Source: Streptomyces tanashiensis
Lineage (GTDB): Bacteria > Actinomycetota > Actinomycetes > Streptomycetales > Streptomycetaceae
Length of the DNA stretch: 64,000 bases
Assembly: GCF_014648895.1 (NCBI RefSeq)
Contig: NZ_BMRZ01000002.1
Location: 496,001-560,000, forward strand
Reading direction: 5' to 3'
The notes below the pieces were generated by a model, which worked only from the letters and a program-made list of their open reading frames with translations, had not been told where the DNA came from and searched no databases. This document shows positions 8,847 through 16,840 of this stretch, piece after piece. Every line of letters starts with the position of its first letter. The first letter of the stretch is position 1. The position numbers were made by a program, and so were the translations under genes.

Positions 8847-9095
8847 GTGCAGCAGGACAAGCAGCCCGAGTACGGCCCCGTGGTGTTCCGTGACCGCTCG
8901 GCGGGGTACGCGTTCCTGACCCGGTCCACCGCGACCAGCGAGCGGACCATCGAGTGGGACGACGGCAACACGTATCCGGTGATCGATGTCGAGATCTCCT
9001 CCGAGAGCCACCCGTTCTACACGGGCACGGCGCGGACGGTGGACTCGGAGGGCCGGATCGCCAAGTTCCAGCGGCGTTTCGGCGAGGAGGACTGA
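8847..9095 (+). CDS. rpmE2: 50S ribosomal protein L31 type B (zinc-independent)
   Basis: An 82-residue protein with the L31B signature ([38 protein letters not shown]). The CXXC zinc ligands of the primary L31 are absent, which identifies the zinc-free paralogue that replaces L31A when zinc is scarce. The GTG start has GAGGAGG close upstream. In Streptomyces these paralogues are normally under Zur repression. I looked in the 141-base upstream gap for a TGAAAA/TTTTCA-type Zur box and saw none, so control may differ or lie further upstream. Confidence 0.95.
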   Translation: MQQDKQPEYGPVVFRDRSAGYAFLTRSTATSERTIEWDDGNTYPVIDVEISSESHPFYTGTARTVDSEGRIAKFQRRFGEED

Positions 9096-9128
9096 GGCTC
9101 CGGAGCATCACGGGAGAGCCGCTTCCGA

Positions 9129-9151
9129 AACTGGCCAGGAGATGGCCAGTT
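9129..9151. promoter_or_regulatory. Inverted repeat, candidate operator for the NmrA-like gene
   Basis: A perfect 9-base dyad, AACTGGCCA (9129-9137) and TGGCCAGTT (9143-9151), with a 5-base spacer, 75 bases ahead of the NmrA-like start. This is the size and symmetry of a dimeric regulator site (HxlR, MarR or TetR types). No regulator gene is adjacent. Confidence 0.5.
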
Positions 9152-9225
9152 CGCCTTCCAGGATGAGGACACGAAGACGGCGGGGCGCTCGCGCTCCGCC
9201 ACGGACTCCCTGGAGGGGAACAGCT

Positions 9226-10062
9226 GTGATCGTGGTGACCGGAGCGACCGGAAACGTCGGACGAGTGCTGGTGGAGCTGCTGGCCCGGGCCGGCGAGGAG
9301 GTCACGGCGGTGAGCCGTCGTCCTGCCGAGGGGCTGCCGGCCGGTGTGGCGCACCGGCAGGGGGACCTGGCGGATGTCGACGGCCTCAAGGGGCTGTTCG
9401 AGGGCGCCGAGGCCGTGTATCTGCTCGTCGGGGGGCTCGGTGACGAGCTGCGTCCACGCGAGATCGTGGCGGCGGCGGTGGCCTGCGGGGTGCGGCGGAT
9501 CGTGTTCCAGTCCTCGCAGTTGGTGGGGACGCGGACCGATTCGGTGTCGCACGAGATTCTGCGGGCGTTCGAGGCGGCGGTACGGGAGTCGGGCGTCGCC
9601 TGGACGGTGCTGCGGCCGGGCGGCTTCGCGTCCAACGCCTTCCTCTGGGCGGAGCCGGTGCGATCGGCCCGTACCGTCATGGCTCCGTTCGCCGATGTGG
9701 CGCTGCCCGTGGTGGACCCGGCGGACATCGCCGAGGTCGCGGCCGCCGCGCTGCGGGACCCGGCGCACGCGGGGCGGACGTACGTCCTGACCGGCCCTGC
9801 CCCTGTCTCTCCCCGCGAGCAGGTGCGGGCGCTGGCCGACGCGCTGGGCGCTCCGGTGGAGTTCGTGCCGCAGAGCGCGGGCGAGGCCAGGGCGCAGCTG
9901 GTGCGGTTCCTGCCGGAGGAGGCCGTCGACGGGATGCTGTCGGTGATGGGCGAGCCGCGTGCCGAGGAGCAGCGGGTGAGCCCGGACGTGGAGCGGGTGC
10001 TCGGGCGGGCGCCCCGGCCCTTCTCGGCGTGGGCGGAGCGGAACGCGTTCGCCTTCGCCTGA
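9226..10062 (+). CDS. NmrA-like NAD(P)-binding oxidoreductase
   Basis: A 278-residue Rossmann protein. The GATGNVG dinucleotide-binding loop is at residues 6-12, SRRPAEG follows the second strand, and QSSQLVG and TVLRPGGFASNAF are typical of the atypical SDR / NmrA group (quinone oxidoreductase-2-like). The usual YxxxK pair is not obvious, as in many NmrA proteins, so it may be a redox sensor rather than an enzyme. The GTG at 9226 is chosen because GGAGGGG lies about 8 bases upstream; the longer frame has no RBS. A strong dyad upstream suggests specific control. Confidence 0.88.
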   Translation: MIVVTGATGNVGRVLVELLARAGEEVTAVSRRPAEGLPAGVAHRQGDLADVDGLKGLFEGAEAVYLLVGGLGDELRPREIVAAAVACGVRRIVFQSSQLVGTRTDSVSHEILRAFEAAVRESGVAWTVLRPGGFASNAFLWAEPVRSARTVMAPFADVALPVVDPADIAEVAAAALRDPAHAGRTYVLTGPAPVSPREQVRALADALGAPVEFVPQSAGEARAQLVRFLPEEAVDGMLSVMGEPRAEEQRVSPDVERVLGRAPRPFSAWAERNAFAFA

Positions 10063-10089
10063 GTCGGCACCGTCGGGCCGGACGGCGGA

Positions 10090-10126
10090 GGCGGGGAGGC
10101 GCGTCCGATGGATCGCGCTCCCCGCC
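10090..10126. terminator. Stem-loop between convergent genes
   Basis: GGCGGGGAG (10090-10098) pairs with CTCCCCGCC (10118-10126), and an inner CGCG/CGCG extension closes a 10-base loop. It lies between the ends of the NmrA-like gene and the convergent cyclophilin gene and could terminate both. No U-run follows, as is usual in Streptomyces. Confidence 0.6.
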
Positions 10127-10179
10127 CCGGCCGGCTGGGTGAGCGGGGCGCACGGCCCTCACTCGGCTCGGAAAGGCGA

Positions 10180-10677
10180 TCAGGCCTTCACGATGCCGGA
10201 CTCGGCGACCTTGATGGTGGCCTTGGTGGCGCCGGAGGAGGAGCCGAGGCCCTCGATCTTCTTGACCAGGTCCTGGCCCTCGACGACCTCACCGAAGACG
10301 ACGTGCTTGCCGTCGAGCCAGTCGGTGACGATCGTGGTGATGAAGAACTGCGAGCCGTTGGTGTTCTTGCCGGCGTTCGCCATGGAGAGCAGGAACGGGC
10401 GGTCGTGCTTCAGCTTGAAGTTCTCGTCCTCGAACTTCTCGCCGTAGATGCTCTTGCCGCCGGTGCCGTTGCCCCGGGTGAAGTCGCCGCCCTGGAGCAT
10501 GAACTGCGGGATGACGCGGTGGAACGGGGAACCGGCGTAGCCGAAGCCGTGCACGCCGGTCGCGAGCTCGCGGAAGTTCGTCGCCGTCTTCGGGACGACC
10601 TCGTCGAACAGCTTGAAGACGATACGGCCCGCGGGCTCGTCGTTGATGGTGATGTCGAAGTAAACGTTGTCGCTCAT
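10180..10677 (-). CDS. Peptidyl-prolyl cis-trans isomerase, cyclophilin type
   Basis: A 165-residue cytosolic cyclophilin. Core motifs are present: [38 protein letters not shown] (catalytic Arg and the FMxQxGDFT strand), [20 protein letters not shown], then [15 protein letters not shown] with the Trp that confers cyclosporin binding. It therefore resembles the eukaryote-like CypA group of actinomycetes rather than the periplasmic PpiA type. There is no signal peptide. AGGA lies 8 bases before the ATG. It accelerates proline isomerisation in folding and is probably expressed constitutively. Confidence 0.95.
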   Translation of the reverse strand: MSDNVYFDITINDEPAGRIVFKLFDEVVPKTATNFRELATGVHGFGYAGSPFHRVIPQFMLQGGDFTRGNGTGGKSIYGEKFEDENFKLKHDRPFLLSMANAGKNTNGSQFFITTIVTDWLDGKHVVFGEVVEGQDLVKKIEGLGSSSGATKATIKVAESGIVKA

Positions 10678-10743
10678 GGGGACATCCTGTCATTAGTCCT
10701 GCACGGCGCGCGCACGGGCCGCCTCTTCCCGGGTCACGGCGTG

Positions 10744-10781
10744 CCGGTGCCCCGCGCTCCCTGGGGAGCCCGGGGCACCGG
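10744..10781. terminator. Terminator-like hairpin after the small secreted protein gene
   Basis: CCGGTGCCCCG (10744-10754) pairs with CGGGGCACCGG (10771-10781), with further CTCC/GGAG pairing inside. It lies 21 bases past the stop of the minus-strand small secreted protein gene. Confidence 0.65.
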
Positions 10782-10801
10782 TCGCCACCTGGGACACGGG
10801 G

Positions 10802-11014
10802 TCAGAGCAGTCCGCCGCCCTGCTGCTGCTGGAGGGCACCCTCGGCGCCCTCGACGGTGTCGTGGAGGACGGTCGCGGTCTCGTCGCTCTGCAGGAGGCC
10901 CGTGGTGCCGGCCAGGGGGCTCTCCGTGGCGCTGGCCTGCGGCGGCGGGGTGACGAGGGCGGTGACGACGCCTGCGGCGAGGGAGGCGATGGCGAGCATG
11001 CTGCGCTTCTTCAT
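10802..11014 (-). CDS. Small secreted protein of unknown function
   Basis: A 70-residue peptide beginning MKKRSMLAIASLAAGVV, a classical Sec signal with a likely cut after residue about 29 (QASA). The mature part is only about 40 residues, acidic and Gln/Gly-rich at the end (QQQQGGGLL), with no Cys. Small exported proteins of this kind are frequent in Streptomyces and expressed in development, but I do not recognise a named family. The RBS is weak (CAGGGC), and a clear hairpin follows the stop. It is followed on the chromosome by a convergent-free gap before cyclophilin. Confidence 0.65.
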   Translation of the reverse strand: MKKRSMLAIASLAAGVVTALVTPPPQASATESPLAGTTGLLQSDETATVLHDTVEGAEGALQQQQGGGLL

Positions 11015-11044
11015 GCCCTGGTCAACTACTGAGAGGCCATCGGG

Positions 11045-11692
11045 TTACGGTCGACCGGGCTCGGATCCGCCGGCGGACGCCACCGGTCGCCGCCCGCGCA
11101 CCCAGACGAGCAGCAGCAGCGAGGCCACCGCCGCGAGGGCGCACCAGGTGGAGACGAACTCGGTGCGCCACAGAAGGGCGCAGACGGCCGCTCCGAGGCC
11201 GGTGAGCAGTCCGAGGATCCGCAGCAGGCGGTCGCGGGCGAGGAGCAGGGCGCCGACGGTGGCGAGCAGGTAGCCGGCGAGGACCAGCGGCGCGTGCGGC
11301 AGGTCGACGGCGTAACCGAGGGTGTGGCCGCGGATCTCGGCCGAGACGGGGCGGGTGGCGAGGCGGTACGCGAGGACGGCGGTGGTCGCGAGGCCTACGG
11401 CGAGGGGTACGAGCAGGCGCGGCCGGTCGGCGGGGCGGGCGGCGGTCAGGACGCCGAGGGGCACCCAGAGGGGCAGCAGGGGGAGGGCGATCACGGCCCA
11501 GGCGAGGGTGGCGGGCCCGGTGCCGCCGCCGGCGTGCCAGACGGCGGCCTCAACGATCTGGTGGGCGCCGAGGAGCAGGGGCAGGGCGGCGAGCGGTACG
11601 TCCCCGGGGCGACGCACCGAGGCCAGGGAGGCCACGCCGACGGCGCTGATCCCGAGACCCGCCCAGAGGTCGGCGGCCGCACTCCAGCACAT
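11045..11692 (-). CDS. DUF6629-type integral membrane protein
   Basis: A 215-residue membrane protein starting MCWSAAADLWAGLGISAVGV, the start typical of the actinobacterial DUF6629 group. About seven hydrophobic segments are visible, with short Arg-rich loops (RPADRPR, ARDRLLR, RGRRP) and a polar C-terminal tail. No catalytic or transport motif is evident, and function is unknown. It is divergently placed from the AMIN-like gene; the 118 bases between are AT-rich and should hold both promoters. Confidence 0.75.
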   Translation of the reverse strand: MCWSAAADLWAGLGISAVGVASLASVRRPGDVPLAALPLLLGAHQIVEAAVWHAGGGTGPATLAWAVIALPLLPLWVPLGVLTAARPADRPRLLVPLAVGLATTAVLAYRLATRPVSAEIRGHTLGYAVDLPHAPLVLAGYLLATVGALLLARDRLLRILGLLTGLGAAVCALLWRTEFVSTWCALAAVASLLLLVWVRGRRPVASAGGSEPGRP

Positions 11693-11810
11693 GACGAATT
11701 TTTACCCAGAATCCGCAATACACCTCATATCAGGTGGAACCATACGATTACCTCAGATGTCTCTGCCAGTGACACCTCTGTCCCCGGAACAGCAGAAATT
11801 GGGGGACGTC

Positions 11811-12332
11811 ATGCATCACCGCCACACCCTCGCGGCCGTCGCCGCGGGAATCCTGCTGACCGCCGGGATCGGCGCCACGATCCCGGCAGGTGCCGCCAAC
11901 GCCCCGACCCTGAGCACGTCGCCCCCGGCCACGGCCCTGGTCGTCAACGCCCGCTGGGGCGGCCACACCACCTTCGACCGGCTCGTGATCGACGTCCGGG
12001 GCAAGATGCCCCCGGTCACCGTCCATCAGGTCCGCTCGCTGCACTACGACGGATCGGGAGAGAGGGTCCCGCTGGCAGGGAAGTACTTCCTGGAGATCAG
12101 GCTCTCCCCCGCCGCGGCCCACGACGACGCCGGCCGGTCCGTCTATCACGGCCCCCGGCTGGTGAAGATCCATCTGCCCGCGCTCAAGGGGGTCGCGCTC
12201 ACCGGCGACTTCGAGGGCATGGTGACCATCGGAGCCGCCTTCGACACCAAGCCCGCGTACAAGACGTTCCGGCTGCACTCGCCGGAGCGGTTCGTCGTCG
12301 ACATCGCCCACCCCGCGGGCTGCCGGGCCTGA
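11811..12332 (+). CDS. Secreted AMIN-like domain protein
   Basis: A 173-residue exported protein. The ATG at 11811 follows GGGGGAC and opens a signal peptide (MHHRHTLAAVAAGILLTAGI, cut near AGAANA). The mature region has the AMIN-like beta fold pattern: FDRLVIDVRGKMPPV, a long variable loop with GKYFLEIRLSPAAAHDD, and FRLHSPERFVVDIAHP at the end. In Streptomyces this domain occurs in secreted or lipid-anchored proteins thought to bind the cell wall or polysaccharide. Here there is no lipobox. It is a monocistronic gene ending at a clear bidirectional terminator. Confidence 0.85.
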   Translation: MHHRHTLAAVAAGILLTAGIGATIPAGAANAPTLSTSPPATALVVNARWGGHTTFDRLVIDVRGKMPPVTVHQVRSLHYDGSGERVPLAGKYFLEIRLSPAAAHDDAGRSVYHGPRLVKIHLPALKGVALTGDFEGMVTIGAAFDTKPAYKTFRLHSPERFVVDIAHPAGCRA

Positions 12333-12343
12333 CCGCCCGGGTG

Positions 12344-12369
12344 GGGGCCCGTCGCTCCGGACGGGCCCC
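12344..12369. terminator. Bidirectional terminator between AMIN-like and NUDIX genes
   Basis: GGGGCCCGTC (12344-12353) and GACGGGCCCC (12360-12369) form a perfect 10-bp stem with a 6-base loop, placed between two convergent stop codons. Confidence 0.8.
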
Positions 12370-12383
12370 TTGTCCCGTGCCGC

Positions 12384-12887
12384 TCACACTCCGGTGAGGC
12401 CGGTCTCCATGTACACGGTCGACCCGGTCCTGCGCGCCCGGTCGATCTCGACGAGGCGGGCGAACTCGTGCGGGTGCATCTCCCGCTCCCACTCGTCCAG
12501 GGTCCGCAGGCGGTACTCGCTGTGTTCCTCCGGGTCGAGGACGACGGCGGCGATCTGCTCGTCCGTCAGCTCGCCCCCGTCGAAGATGAAGCCGATGTGG
12601 TTGGCCGGCCAGTCCTCGCCCCGGTCCGTGACGAAATGGGTGGCGAGGAGGCGCGGCTCGCCGGTGAAGACCAGACCGGTCTCCTCGTGGCACTCGCGCA
12701 CGGCGGTCTCCCAGGGGGTCTCCCCCGGGTCCATGTTGCCCCCGGGCCACTGCCACGGCCGGGTCTTGTAGGTGGCCCTGAGCTGGAGCGGGCGGCCTGC
12801 GGTGTCGGTGAAGTAGAGGCAGGCGTACGCCGTCGCTCTCGGCAGCGTGTCGACGTACTCGGCGGGCGGCAGCCAGGTGTTCGCCAT
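12384..12887 (-). CDS. NUDIX hydrolase
   Basis: A 167-residue protein with an intact Nudix box at residues 50-72: G50, E56, R64-E65, E68-E69 and G71 occupy all the required positions (GX5EX7REXXEEXG). The preceding segment YKTRPWQWPGG is the usual lead-in strand. These enzymes hydrolyse nucleoside diphosphates linked to another moiety (mutagenic dNTPs, ADP-ribose, sugar nucleotides). Substrate cannot be assigned. ATG 12887 has a GGGAACC-type weak RBS (reverse strand GAGAGAACCGCCC). Confidence 0.92.
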   Translation of the reverse strand: MANTWLPPAEYVDTLPRATAYACLYFTDTAGRPLQLRATYKTRPWQWPGGNMDPGETPWETAVRECHEETGLVFTGEPRLLATHFVTDRGEDWPANHIGFIFDGGELTDEQIAAVVLDPEEHSEYRLRTLDEWEREMHPHEFARLVEIDRARRTGSTVYMETGLTGV

Positions 12888-13000
12888 GGGCGGTTCTCTC
12901 TCGACGGACCGAATGGGTCCCTTCCATCCAAGCGGTCCGGGCCGGGCCGGCCGGCGGCTCGCCAGTGGATCACCGGATCGTGTGAGCGCCTCCGGAGCCT

Positions 13001-13681
13001 TCAGGCGGCCGAGACCAGACCCGCCTCGTACGCGATGATCACGAGCTGCACGCGGTCGCGTGCGTCCAGTTTCGCGAGCAGCCGGGTCAGATAGGTCTTC
13101 GCGGTGGCGATGCTGATGTGGAGCTCGCCGGCGATCTCGGTGTTGGACAGGCCGCGTCCGACGAGGGTGAGCACCTCGCGTTCGCGGTCCGTGATCCCCT
13201 CGGCGCGGCGACGCGGTGCCGCCGGCTCGGTCCTCGGGCGACCGGTGAACTCCTTGATGAGCCGCCGGGTGACGCTCGGCGCGATGAGGGCGTCGCCGGA
13301 GGCGACGACGCGGACGGCGGCGAGGATGTCGTCCAGGGCCATGTCCTTGACGAGGAATCCGGACGCGCCCGCGTGGAGCGCCGCGTACACGTGGTCGTCG
13401 TCGTCGAAGGTGGTGAGGACGACGACGCGGGCGTCGGCGGGGCCCTCGGTGATGATCCGGGTGGCCTCGATGCCGTCCGTCCCGGGCATCCGCAGGTCCA
13501 TGACGACGACGTCGGCGCCGGTCTCCTCGACGAGACGGACGGCCTCGGCGCCGTTCGCGGCCTCGGCGACCACGACGAGGTCCGTGGTGTCGGTGATGAC
13601 CATCCGGAGCGCGGTGCGCACCAGGGGCTGGTCGTCGGCGAGGACGACGCGGACGGGCTGCTCGACGGTGGTCGCGCTCAT
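13001..13681 (-). CDS. Two-component response regulator, NarL/LuxR type
   Basis: A 226-residue regulator. The receiver domain (11-130) has the acidic pair D16-D17, phospho-acceptor D62 (VVMDLRMPG), T91 in VLTTFDDDD and K112. A LuxR-type helix-turn-helix follows at about 160-222 (ITDREREVLTLVGRGLSNTEIA). The ATG overlaps the histidine kinase stop (ATGA at 13678-13681), so the pair is translationally coupled and the kinase is its partner. The divergently transcribed ABC exporter beside the pair is its likely target. Confidence 0.95.
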   Translation of the reverse strand: MSATTVEQPVRVVLADDQPLVRTALRMVITDTTDLVVVAEAANGAEAVRLVEETGADVVVMDLRMPGTDGIEATRIITEGPADARVVVLTTFDDDDHVYAALHAGASGFLVKDMALDDILAAVRVVASGDALIAPSVTRRLIKEFTGRPRTEPAAPRRRAEGITDREREVLTLVGRGLSNTEIAGELHISIATAKTYLTRLLAKLDARDRVQLVIIAYEAGLVSAA

Positions 13682-14955
13682 CGGGTGGTGGCTCCTGTGG
13701 GCAGGGGAAGGCGGACGGTGACGCGGTAACCGCCGCCGGGGCGGGGTCCCGCGGTGAACTCTCCGCGCAGCACCGCGACGCGCTCCCGCATCCCGGTCAG
13801 GCCGTAGCCGGAGCCCGGGCCGGGGCTCACGCGCGCGTGGCCTGCGGCGGGACCGCGGTCCTCGACGGTGACGGCGAGGGAGTCGGGGTCGCGCTGGTCG
13901 ACGGTGACCGCGCAGGAGACGGCGCCCGAGTGCCGCACGACGTTGGTGACGGACTCCTGGACGATCCGGAAGGCGGAGAGGTCGATGTCCGGGGGCAGTG
14001 GGCAGGGGGCTCCGACCCTGCGGACGACGACCCGGACGCCGGCCTTCCCGGTGAGTTCGGCGAGCCGGTCGAGGGCGGCGAGTCCGGGCATCTCGGGGAG
14101 TCCTCGCACGTCGTCGGCGGGTTCGGCGCGGCCGGGTGCGGTGGGGCCCGGCTCGGACCGCGTCTCCGCCTCCGTGTCCGCCGTGCGCAGGGCGCCGAGC
14201 ATGCGGCGCAGGCCGGCGAGGGTCTCGCGGCTCGCCGTCTCGATCTCGCCGAGCGCCTGTCGGGCGGCCTCGGGCTGGGTCGTGATGACGCGCCGGGCGG
14301 CACCCGCCTGAAGGGCGACGATGCCGATGCTGTGGGCGACCGTGTCGTGCATCTCGCGGGCGATCCGGAGGCGTTCGGCGGTGACGGCCTGCTCGGTGGC
14401 CTGTGTGCGGCTCCGTTCGGCGTACTCCCGGGCCTGCCCCTCCGAGCGGCCGAGGAGCCAGGCCACGAGGGCGGTGAGGGCGACGGCCAGCGTGCCCGTG
14501 GTGCCGGCGGGCCAGCCGGCGAGCACACGCACGGCCAGGTAGACGACGAGAAGACCGAGGGCGAGCAGGAGCGCCCGCCAGGCCTCGCGGCGGGGGCGGG
14601 CGGCGGCGATGGCGTACAGAGCGACGTCGACCGCGAGGTACTGGGCGAAGGGGATGGCGGTGACGCCGAGGGGGGTGGAGGCGACGACGGGGGCGACGAG
14701 GAGGTGGTTGAGGGCGGCGGTGGGACGCCGGGTCAGGAGGGCGCTGCCGCGAAGAGTGTGGAGCGTGCCGACGGTCAGCATGAGCAGACCGTCCCAGCGC
14801 AGGATGACGAAACCGGGCAGGACGTCCGGCCCCTCCTGGCCGGGCACGCGGATCCGGAGGAGGGCGGTGAAGACCATGCCCGCGCCCCAGGCGACCGCGG
14901 CCCACCCTCCGGGCGTGACCCTCTTGAACAATTGTGCGGACCGGGTGGCGGACAT
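13678..14955 (-). CDS. Sensor histidine kinase, NarL-system type
   Basis: A 425-residue kinase. About four to five membrane helices occupy residues 18-170 with very short external loops, which suggests an intramembrane-sensing kinase. A HisKA_3 dimerisation segment has H203 in REMHDTVAHSIGIVA. The HATPase_c domain shows N347-region VQESVTNVVRHSG and the GYGLTGMRERV G box. ATG 14955 gives the usual N-terminus; an ATG further upstream would add 14 residues but has no better RBS. It is coupled to the response regulator. Kinases of this architecture next to ABC exporters usually respond to membrane-active compounds. Confidence 0.93.
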   Translation of the reverse strand: MSATRSAQLFKRVTPGGWAAVAWGAGMVFTALLRIRVPGQEGPDVLPGFVILRWDGLLMLTVGTLHTLRGSALLTRRPTAALNHLLVAPVVASTPLGVTAIPFAQYLAVDVALYAIAAARPRREAWRALLLALGLLVVYLAVRVLAGWPAGTTGTLAVALTALVAWLLGRSEGQAREYAERSRTQATEQAVTAERLRIAREMHDTVAHSIGIVALQAGAARRVITTQPEAARQALGEIETASRETLAGLRRMLGALRTADTEAETRSEPGPTAPGRAEPADDVRGLPEMPGLAALDRLAELTGKAGVRVVVRRVGAPCPLPPDIDLSAFRIVQESVTNVVRHSGAVSCAVTVDQRDPDSLAVTVEDRGPAAGHARVSPGPGSGYGLTGMRERVAVLRGEFTAGPRPGGGYRVTVRLPLPTGATTR

Positions 14956-15088
14956 GCCGTGATCGTAGAGGGCCGCCCCGGGCCCGGTCATCGGACCGAG
15001 GGTGTACGACCCGGGGTGACAGGGCCGCCGCCGAATGTCCGTGCTGGTCCGATGCCCTGCACGGGGCCCGGGCGGCACGGTGGTGCCC

Positions 15089-15997
15089 ATGATCGAAGTC
15101 AGGGAACTCACCAAGCGCTACGGCGCCACGACCGCCGTCGACGCGCTCACCTTCACCGTCCGGCCCGGCCGGGTCACCGGATTCCTCGGCCCCAACGGCT
15201 CGGGCAAGAGCACCACGTTGCGGATGATCCTGGGACTGCACACGCCGACGAGCGGCTCGGTGACGGTCGCCGGGCGGCCCTTCACGGACCGGCCGCGCGG
15301 CCTCCGGCACGTCGGCGCGCTCCTCGACGCCGGGGACGCGCACGGGGGCCGGACCGCCCGGGCTCATCTGGCGGTCCTCGCGCGCAGCAACCGCATCCCC
15401 CGCTCCCGGGTCGACGAGGTCCTGGAGGAGGTCGGGTTGGCGGCAGCCGCCGGGCGCCGCATCGGCGGCTTCTCGCTGGGCATGCGGCAACGGCTCGGCA
15501 TCGCCGGCGCGCTGCTCGGCGACCCGCCGGTGCTGCTGTTCGACGAGCCGCTGAACGGCCTCGACCCGGAGGGCGTGAAGTGGGTGCGGGGGCTGTTCCG
15601 CGGGCTCGCCGCGGAGGGCCGCACCGTCTTCGTGTCGAGCCATCTGATGACGGAGATGGAGCACACGGCGGACGAGCTGGTGGTCATCGGCCGGGGCGCG
15701 TTGATCGCGGCGGAGAGCCTCGCGGAGTTCGCCGCGCGGGGCAGACGCCTGAGCGTGACGGTCGGCACGCCGGACCGGGCGCGTCTGACGGAGCTGCTGC
15801 TCGCGGAGGGGGCGGAGGTCCGGGAGGAGGCGGGCGCGCTGACGGTGACCGGGCTCCCGGCGGCCCGCGTCGGCGAACTGGCCCTGGAGCACCGGGTGCT
15901 GCTCGACCAGCTCACGACCCGTACGGCCTCCCTGGAGGAGGCGTTCATGGAACTGACCGCCGACAGCGTCGAGTACCTGGCAGGAGACAAGCGATGA
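15089..15997 (+). CDS. ABC transporter ATP-binding protein (drug-export type)
   Basis: A 302-residue ATPase. Walker A is GPNGSGKST (33-41), the signature SLGMRQRLGIAG is near 129, Walker B is PVLLFDEPLNGLDPEG (about 146-161) and the switch His is in SSHLMTEME. A C-terminal extension of about 90 residues is typical of DrrA/CcmA-type exporters. It starts at ATG 15089 and its stop overlaps the permease start (ATGA), so the two form a coupled operon. Divergent from the two-component genes, it is probably induced by them to expel a peptide or membrane-active drug. Confidence 0.93.
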   Translation: MIEVRELTKRYGATTAVDALTFTVRPGRVTGFLGPNGSGKSTTLRMILGLHTPTSGSVTVAGRPFTDRPRGLRHVGALLDAGDAHGGRTARAHLAVLARSNRIPRSRVDEVLEEVGLAAAAGRRIGGFSLGMRQRLGIAGALLGDPPVLLFDEPLNGLDPEGVKWVRGLFRGLAAEGRTVFVSSHLMTEMEHTADELVVIGRGALIAAESLAEFAARGRRLSVTVGTPDRARLTELLLAEGAEVREEAGALTVTGLPAARVGELALEHRVLLDQLTTRTASLEEAFMELTADSVEYLAGDKR

Positions 15998-16836
15998 CGA
16001 CCCTCGATCTTCCCGTGGCCTCCGTGGCGGAGCCCCGGGCCCGTTTCCGTGACCTGGTGGCGTCGGAGTGGCTGAAGCTGTGGTCGCTGCGCTCGACGGG
16101 CTGGTCGCTGCTGCTCGGCGCGATCGTCGTGGTCGCCTTCAACTTCGGGACCGCCTGGGACCACTACCGGTACTTCCTCCAGTACGACGAGGCGAGCCGG
16201 GCCGAGTTCGTGGCGAACGACATGGCGCTGTGGGACGCCTTCACGTACAACGCGGCACTGGTCCTGATTCTCTCCTCGGCCGCCATGGGAGCGGTCGCGG
16301 TGGTCGGCGAGTACGGCAGCGGGCTCATCCGTACGACGTTCACGGCGGTGCCGGCGCGGGGCGCGCTCATGGCGGCGAAGGTGCTGGTCGTGACCGTGGT
16401 GCAGGCCGCCTTCGGAGCGGTGGTCGCGGGCGCTTCGTTCTGGTCGACGCAGGCGATGCTGTCGGCCCGGGACATCGGGCTCCCGATAACCCATCCGGGA
16501 GCGGCGCGCATCGTCGTGGCCTCGGCCCTCCTCGCCCCGGTCTGCGCGGTGGCCGGGATGGCGATCGGCGCGCTGCTGCGGCGGGGCGCGAACTCGGTCG
16601 TCGGGGCGGTGGTCCTGCTCCTGCTGCTGCCGGCGGTCCTCACGGACCGGCGTCACCTGACGGCGGTGCTCGCCCACGCGACCCCGCTCCACGCCTGGCA
16701 GCGGCTCGCGGACGCGGGACCGCCCGCCGAGGAGCTGTTCCCCTGGTCGGCGGGCGGGGCGTGGCTGGTGTACGCGCTGTGGACGCTGGGCGGGGCGGCG
16801 GTGACGGTCCTGGCGGTGCGGCGCCGGGACCAGTAG
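15994..16836 (+). CDS. ABC transporter permease (ABC-2 type)
   Basis: A 280-residue membrane protein with six predicted helices: about 37-53, 85-103, 125-150, 170-195, 200-218 and 250-272. The large extracytoplasmic loop after helix 1 (HYRYFLQYDEASRAEF) is usual for bacitracin/lantibiotic-type exporters of actinomycetes. ATG 15994 overlaps the ATPase stop. It ends four bases before the convergent YihY gene. Confidence 0.92.
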   Translation: MTTLDLPVASVAEPRARFRDLVASEWLKLWSLRSTGWSLLLGAIVVVAFNFGTAWDHYRYFLQYDEASRAEFVANDMALWDAFTYNAALVLILSSAAMGAVAVVGEYGSGLIRTTFTAVPARGALMAAKVLVVTVVQAAFGAVVAGASFWSTQAMLSARDIGLPITHPGAARIVVASALLAPVCAVAGMAIGALLRRGANSVVGAVVLLLLLPAVLTDRRHLTAVLAHATPLHAWQRLADAGPPAEELFPWSAGGAWLVYALWTLGGAAVTVLAVRRRDQ

Positions 16837-16840
16837 GGGT

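Noticed and set aside
13001..15892. A 963-codon minus-strand ORF joining regulator, kinase and sequence beyond
   Set aside because: It is an artefact of high GC content and includes out-of-frame kinase sequence; the real genes start at 13681 and 14955.
13837..16836. A 999-codon plus-strand ORF ending with the ABC permease
   Set aside because: Only the last 280 codons are protein-like; upstream part is antisense to the kinase and out of frame with the ATPase.
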